Below are positions 59,043 to 64,000 of a DNA stretch of 64,000 bases, one piece after another. Under the pieces are notes generated by a model. The model did not search any database and was not told where the DNA came from. It saw nothing but the letters and a program-made list of their open reading frames with translations. Position 1 is the stretch's first letter. The number at the start of each line of letters is the position of its first letter. Made by a program: the position numbers and the translations under genes. Source of the stretch: Salvator merianae (taxonomy: Eukaryota; Chordata; Lepidosauria; Squamata; Teiidae); assembly GCA_003586115.2 (NCBI GenBank), contig QVOM02000119.1, positions 52,082,096-52,146,095 of the forward strand, read 5' to 3'.

Positions 59043-59420
59043 GGGCCTTTCCACACATACTGGTATTCCGGTTCAGTGGGCCATGTGGCCCACTTCTGGG
59101 CCTCTCTCTTCTGTGCTCTGGTGCAGACCAGATAGTCCACACACACTGCTAGCACACTTCATGCACACTGAATAGAGCATAGGCTGATCTAGGGGGTCCC
59201 ATCCTACTCACAAATAAACCAGTCCATGAGGCATGCAGAGGTGTGTATGCTTCCATGGGTCAATTTAGCAAGGAGACCCATTTTGGCAGCACACATTTTG
59301 GGTCCCTGGGGACTCTGAGGTTAGGAACTTTAGTTCCTAGCCATTGGAGAACATGGCATTAGGCTCAGAAGATCACATGATCTTTGAGACTGGCATGGCA
59401 GCTGTTCCTGCGAGACTGGG
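59043..59420. mobile_element. Non-autonomous DNA-element-like repeat
   Basis: The left end is TGGGCCTTTCCACACATACT. The interior has GAGACCCATTTTGGCAGCAC (59275), shared with 27974, and a GAGGTTAGGAACTTTAGTTC block shared with 60.7 kb and 40.1 kb. The right end is not identified. Confidence 0.55.
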
Positions 59421-59898
59421 CCAGGAAAGATAAATGTGGAAACAGCCTTGAATTCTTTCCTGCAGTGCTTTCACTTAAGTGTACTCTTAAGAAATAGTAT
59501 CCACCAAAACCAGAAGACACGATGGCAACATATGTAAGTACCATAAATAAGCAGGACAGGTATTCTCCATACCAAATCTTCCTTGATAAAGGGAATTTGA
59601 AACTGTGGCTGAGTGAAGCAAACCACACAGTAAGATTTTCTATCATGAGTACTCTGTTTGATCTTAACTATTTTTAGCATTAAATTTTCAGAGAAATATA
59701 ATTTATACATGTGATATGCCTAAGCAGATTTTACTTCATAAATAATTCTTTTACTCGTGGCTCATATCTCCTTAGCAATTACTGAGCCTTGCCTTTACCA
59801 TTAATCACTAAATCCCCAAAAGTTGGCATTCCCATTGTCCAAATTCATCTTTCTTATCTGTAATTCAGTTTTATGTCACTTTGCATGGCAATGGGTCC

Positions 59899-59909
59899 CC
59901 CCCCCCCAA
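59899..59909. repeat. Poly-C tract
   Basis: A run of about eleven C. Confidence 0.85.
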
Positions 59910-60399
59910 TATATATTTCCATCTAAACTCCCATGTTTTGAAGAGAAATAAATGGGGCAAGATTTTTACTTTGGCCTAAAGTACATTTTGACTAATAGAC
60001 AAGTGTTTGAATCGCAGCACAGGGCTGCTGTTTATTAAGTCTCTGGAATTTAATCTCCTGAGTCTGTACAACTTTGTGAGAGGACCACAAGGCACAGCCA
60101 GCACTGTTTATCAAGTTTATTCCCAAAGTTCTATAATATTTTCTTCTCTTACTGTTTGATTCTCAAGGCTATTCTTCTCAGAGAATGCAATACATATAAG
60201 AAACTTTATATTTAGAAGTAGATTAAGGTGCTGTATGTTTTATTCAGCACAAGCTTTATTCCATTCTAGTGCATTAATTCTGTTCCTCCTAGTCACAGAA
60301 GAAAACTTCTTAAGTACATTTATGCTATTGTTGCCACTTGCACTGCAATTGCAACTTCACTTTTGGGAAGTAAAAAAACCCCAAGCACAATGAGACTTT

Positions 60400-60860
60400 G
60401 ACTCTTTTTGCACTTATCTGCAATCCAGAATTAGGTGCTTTTTCTGCCCTTACTTGCAATCCAGAAATATTTGCCTCCATTGCCAACTTTCTGGGCCTCA
60501 TCAGTCTTCATTTTTGTGCCGATCTGTAAGGTCCCACCCACCACTGCCATGCTCCATCCATGCTGAACAGAGCGTAATCCAGATCAGGGAGGCCCTAATT
60601 GGGATTGCTAGTAGAGGCATACCAGCAGTCCAGCACAGCCTAGTCCAGAACATGCAGGCATGCAGAAGGAACACTTCTATCTTCTGCTGTACTGGGGAAC
60701 CCATTTTGGCAGTGCACCACAGCGTGTCACCTAAATGAGTTTCCCGGTAGCTCTGAGGCTAGGATCCTTCCTTGCTAGCCTTTTAAAGCACTTGAAGCCT
60801 GACCCCAAAGCTTGTGCAAGCTTTGGGACTGGGACAGAGGTTTTAGATCACATCTTTCCA
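60400..60860. mobile_element. Non-autonomous DNA-element-like repeat
   Basis: It resembles the 59.04-kb element in order: TTTTTGCACTTATCTGCAAT-type ends, ACAGAGCGTAATCCAGATCA (compare GAATAGAGCATAGGCTGATC), then AACCCATTTTGGCAGTGCAC and a GAGGCTAGGATCCTTCCTTG block. Two related copies thus lie within 2 kb in the same orientation. Confidence 0.5.
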
Positions 60861-60939
60861 AAGGCTGAACCAGCAGGCTTGGCTGGCCTTTAAAAGCAAC
60901 CTGCTTGTCTCTCCAGTCTAGAGGTGGTACCTAGGCATT

Positions 60940-61235
60940 GGTTCTAGTAGCCATTGATAAACATGTCCACCGCAAATTTGTCTAACCCTTTCTTAAAGCT
61001 ATCCAGGTTAGTTGCTGTCTCCACTTTTTCTGGTAGTAAATTCCACAGATTGATGTCCCACTGAATGAAAAAATATTTCCCCTTGTCAGTCCTAACTCTC
61101 CTGCCCATTAGCTTCATAGACTGTTCCCTAGTTCTACTGTTGAGCAACGGAGAAAAGAATAACTCTTTATTTATCTTCCGCACACAATGCATGATTCAAT
61201 AAACTTCAATCAAGTCACTTCCTTATATGTGATAT
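60940..61235 (-). mobile_element. CR1/L3-like LINE 3' coding fragment
   Basis: Minus-strand frame 61192-60944 encodes an ORF2 C-terminal tail: KLMGRRVRTDKGKYFF, then INLWNLLPEKVETATNLDSF, KKGLDKF and a terminal INGY stop. It fits the RRRYFF...NHWNSLPEEVV...SF...LD layout of CR1/L3-type LINEs but is a different family from the 40-kb CR1. There is only one clean frame of 82 codons. The rest of the element is missing. Confidence 0.7.
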
Positions 61236-61259
61236 TCATATCAAATAAAAGTAAAGATT

Positions 61260-64000
61260 GCTGATGTGATTTGATTTATTTTTATATTGCCCTATAACAA
61301 AATCCCAAGTATTAAGCAATTGGGCTAAAACTCATTAAAACCTATTGAAAAAAAATTACCAAAAGAGAGATACTGCCAAATATATATGCCTAATATGCCT
61401 TGATGTTCAAATTTTGGCATTACTGATAGTATCACTTAGACCTTGTATATTATTTATTTGTATTTCTTTATCACCTTGTGTTAGAAGGTCTTTGTGTTCC
61501 CTCTCATTTCCTTTTGACTATAGTAAGTGCTAATTACTCATTTGTGAACACAGGTTAAGACAAAATTATCATTTAAGCACATCCACATGTTTTATATCTG
61601 TTCCATCAATATTATTTCAGGAACCATCGCTCTCTCTTTTGAAGCAAAGTATATATGTATTAGAAAGCCTGCAGCATAACAGGGGACAGTATAAATCCAT
61701 TAAAGCCTTATCTTTCACATGCTTTATTCCTTATCTGTTCCTTTAATATCTGTTCTATATAACATTTTGATGATGATTATCTTTTAGCAAACAGATCATA
61801 GGATTGCAATTCCCAAAGGGTCTAATTAAATAATTTAATTATTTAGGCAAGTTAATTTAGCACTTCCTTCCATCCTTAATCAATATGTACCTGCTTCTTC
61901 ATCTTTCTCAAGGTGGAATATTCTTGTGTATCATTCCCACTCCTCAAAAGAGCAGCAATTCACATTGAAATGTGCAGCTGACAGTTTAGGGTTAAGATAT
62001 GATTCCAGGTAACAGAAGCCAATGAGAGTACACCCAGTTGATGTTTCTGACATCATCCTCCAGTCAGAGTACATAGAACAGCTGAGAGAGCTTTCAGCTT
62101 CAGTACCAGTGCCATTATGATGGATGTTTACATCTCTTCATTGAGAGCCAATTATTTTGCTTTTGTGTGAGGCCCAAGAATTACTCATGCTGCTTGCACG
62201 CACAAAGCCTGTTGGATGTAGCTGAACGAACTGTTTTCCCTCCTTACAGGGTAAGGGAGTCTTTTGCTTTACCTTCTTCCTAAAATAAAGGTGTTCAATC
62301 AAACCTGTATCAGGAGGGGAATTGCATTTAGAATACAGGAGCAGGGGATAGTTTTAGTTCATAAAACGTAGCCTTTGTTTTATAAAGTAGGTTATTTTTT
62401 AAATAGAGAGAAAAATGCACGTGTCTGTGTCTAGGTCTGTGTGTCTGAGTAAAATCCCACTTTGCAGAGCAGAATAGCGTTGCTAGCCTCTGGATGGTTC
62501 GCTAAGATTTAGCACCCAATTGAGAAAGCTCTAACCCCACTCAGTAATGTACTGCACTTTCCCCTTCCTCTTTGTATAGATTTAAAGCATTTAAGGTGGA
62601 GAAAAAGATGTGGAAAATGTTTTACTGCTGTGTGTTTGTATGCTGAGATTCATAATCTGCAATCAGGTCAAACTTTTAAAATGCTTTCGAATAGTTTTGT
62701 GTCAGTTCTGCATTAGTGATAGAGACTAATGTAAAGATTATCAGAATTCCATAGTAAGTTGAACAAATTTCTCTCTTTGGTAAAGGAATATGAAATTGGT
62801 TAATACAGAGGATGAATAATCTTCTATCAACAATAAAATGTTGATTTACTTGTGATTTTTTTTCCTCTCGAAAGGGACATACTTTTTTTGGGGGAGGGTC
62901 ATATAAAATCTATTACTGTATCTATCCTGAGTGGAGGACAGTTGCTTTCCAGTTTCTTTGATGTGCTTCTGTGGGGCCCTGCTTACACATATTCCCTCTT
63001 TTTCCAGAGAGTAAGCACATGCAAAGCTCCTGAACTGATGTGGATTTAAGAGATTAGCAATGACACCAACTCTGACAAATCAGATACAATAAAGGTATAA
63101 TTGACTGAGAGAGCTGAAGGGCTACTGTATGAACAACCCAATAATCAGTTTAAGTACTCAAATAGTGTACATAATGAGAAGAACTAAATAGCAGGCTGAG
63201 ATTAATATATAAGCTGTTGACAATTACTTATATGGGAATGAATAGAATCACTGAATATTTATCACTTAACCTCAAGCTGTGTTTTTCTAGTTATAATCTA
63301 TGATGGAACAGTGAAAGTTATGTTGTGAGAGCATACCATTTACAATAATTTCATTATCTGTCTGTTTAAGCTTTACATCAAAGCATCTATCAGCAGGTCA
63401 GGGGATATATTAATTTCAGCTCAGCAGTTAAGATGGTAAGTTTCTCAGGCATCCTAAAGTTATAGTATTTTTCTCCACCTTTCCTATCTCAGAAACACTT
63501 TCACAGCAACTCACATTATTTACAATAGCTGATCAAGCTGTTGCAGAGCATACATGCCCAAGCAATGTCACATCTGAATCAAATGGTAAGCAGATGAAAT
63601 TTTGAATAGTTGTGGATTAAGGCAAAACTTCAGTCACTTAACATTTCCCTTTTTTCATAGTATAGATGAGATCAAAGGTACTAATAGTTGATGATCTGCA
63701 TTCAAGTGACTTGCACAACAATGAAAGGTGCTGCAAGGCAAGTGAAAATTGCTGATAAGATCACATAATTGGCTCTTTTCACTCCCAAATTTCAGACTTT
63801 CTTGAATGTCATTTTACATTCCTCCCATTTTACACTGAGAAAAGAAAACCTTTTGAAGATAAAATGGTATAATGTCAATTTGCTTTGAATGATCTCAGGG
63901 AATAAGGAGACAATCATTGTATATCAGCACTTTCTTCTCCCAAACGCCTTTGTTGGGAAAGCTTTTTATTACCTAAGTGAGCTAATAGTGGATATACATT
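61260..64000. other. Repeat-poor stretch, no coding gene recognised
   Basis: After a possible inverted LINE tail at 61262-61310, the remaining 2.7 kb carry almost no repeats. 61790-61870 contains dense TAATTAAATAATTTAATTAT-type cores. G-rich interruptions and short T runs are the only low-complexity sequence. Open frames are under 70 codons. Confidence 0.45.
62030..62256 (+). promoter_or_regulatory. Candidate promoter or noncoding exon with splice-site pair
   Basis: A CRE-like TGACATCA lies at 62048-62055. A TTCAGTACC motif near 62099 matches the left half of the neuronal silencer (RE1) consensus, without its right half. The segment is GC-richer than its flanks. It ends in a strong acceptor tract (TGTTTTCCCTCCTTACAG, AG at 62248-62249) immediately followed by a donor (GG, then GTAAGG at 62251). 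It could be a 5' noncoding exon ending at 62250, or a recursive-splicing type site. No TATA box or CpG island is evident. Confidence 0.2.

Overview
This window looks like nuclear DNA of a squamate reptile (lizard or snake). The evidence is the repeat content: a 4.1-kb CR1 LINE and a 5'-truncated sister copy, both ending in the CR1-type ATTCTATGAT tail; several L2-type LINE fragments; a tRNA-headed SINE with a Bov-B-like tail (Sauria SINE type); a second tRNA-headed SINE with a MIR-like body; hAT-like short DNA transposons with 8-bp target duplications; and many simple repeats. I see no bacterial-type operons, no CRISPR array, and no rRNA or tRNA gene. No host protein-coding gene can be assigned with confidence, so the window is probably intergenic or lies inside a very long intron. 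Most open frames are fragments of transposons or chance.

Layout. 1-700: minus-strand L2 fragment with endonuclease start, linker and reverse-transcriptase start, running off the left edge. 2.09-2.44 kb: plus-strand L2 endonuclease fragment. 4.1-5.8 kb: a cluster of non-autonomous DNA-transposon pieces with GGGCCT-type inverted ends. 8.5-9.2 kb: two more short DNA elements. 9.2-18.2 kb: mostly unannotated AT-rich DNA with one short foldback element at 16.9 kb. 18.6-19.1 kb: CR1 3' end. 20.0-21.0 kb: a foldback piece and a minus-strand L2 3' end. 22.8-24.9 kb: a 71-bp-arm foldback, a CCAT microsatellite, a SINE and a DNA element. 27.5-31.3 kb: an old LINE 3' end and four DNA-element pieces. 32.2-32.9 kb: microsatellites. 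35.5-36.1 kb: a GGGCCT-family piece next to a second long foldback. 39.3-39.6 kb: microsatellites and a SINE tail. 40.4-44.5 kb: the near full-length CR1. 46.5-49.0 kb: DNA elements, the Sauria-type SINE, and a 1.4-kb hAT-like element with a perfect 8-bp duplication. 51-54.9 kb: microsatellites and three GGGCCT-family pieces. 56.1-61.2 kb: an inverted fragment of the hAT-like family, LINE fragments, a 147-bp hAT MITE with a perfect 8-bp duplication, an LTR-like stretch and more DNA elements. 61.2-64.0 kb: almost repeat-free, with promoter-like and splice-like signals near 62.05-62.26 kb.

How the parts work together. The CR1 copy carries the ORF1 (coiled coil plus SGNH esterase) and ORF2 (endonuclease plus reverse transcriptase) of an autonomous LINE, but frameshifts, stop codons and a small deletion have disabled it. 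The SINEs and short DNA elements have no enzymes and depended on LINE machinery or transposases elsewhere in the genome. The observations I would check first are the two long foldbacks at 23.0 and 35.9 kb, the GGGCCT-end family with its internal palindromes, the candidate small exon at 49.26 kb, and the back-to-back splice acceptor and donor at 62.25 kb. I found no clearly new biological system.
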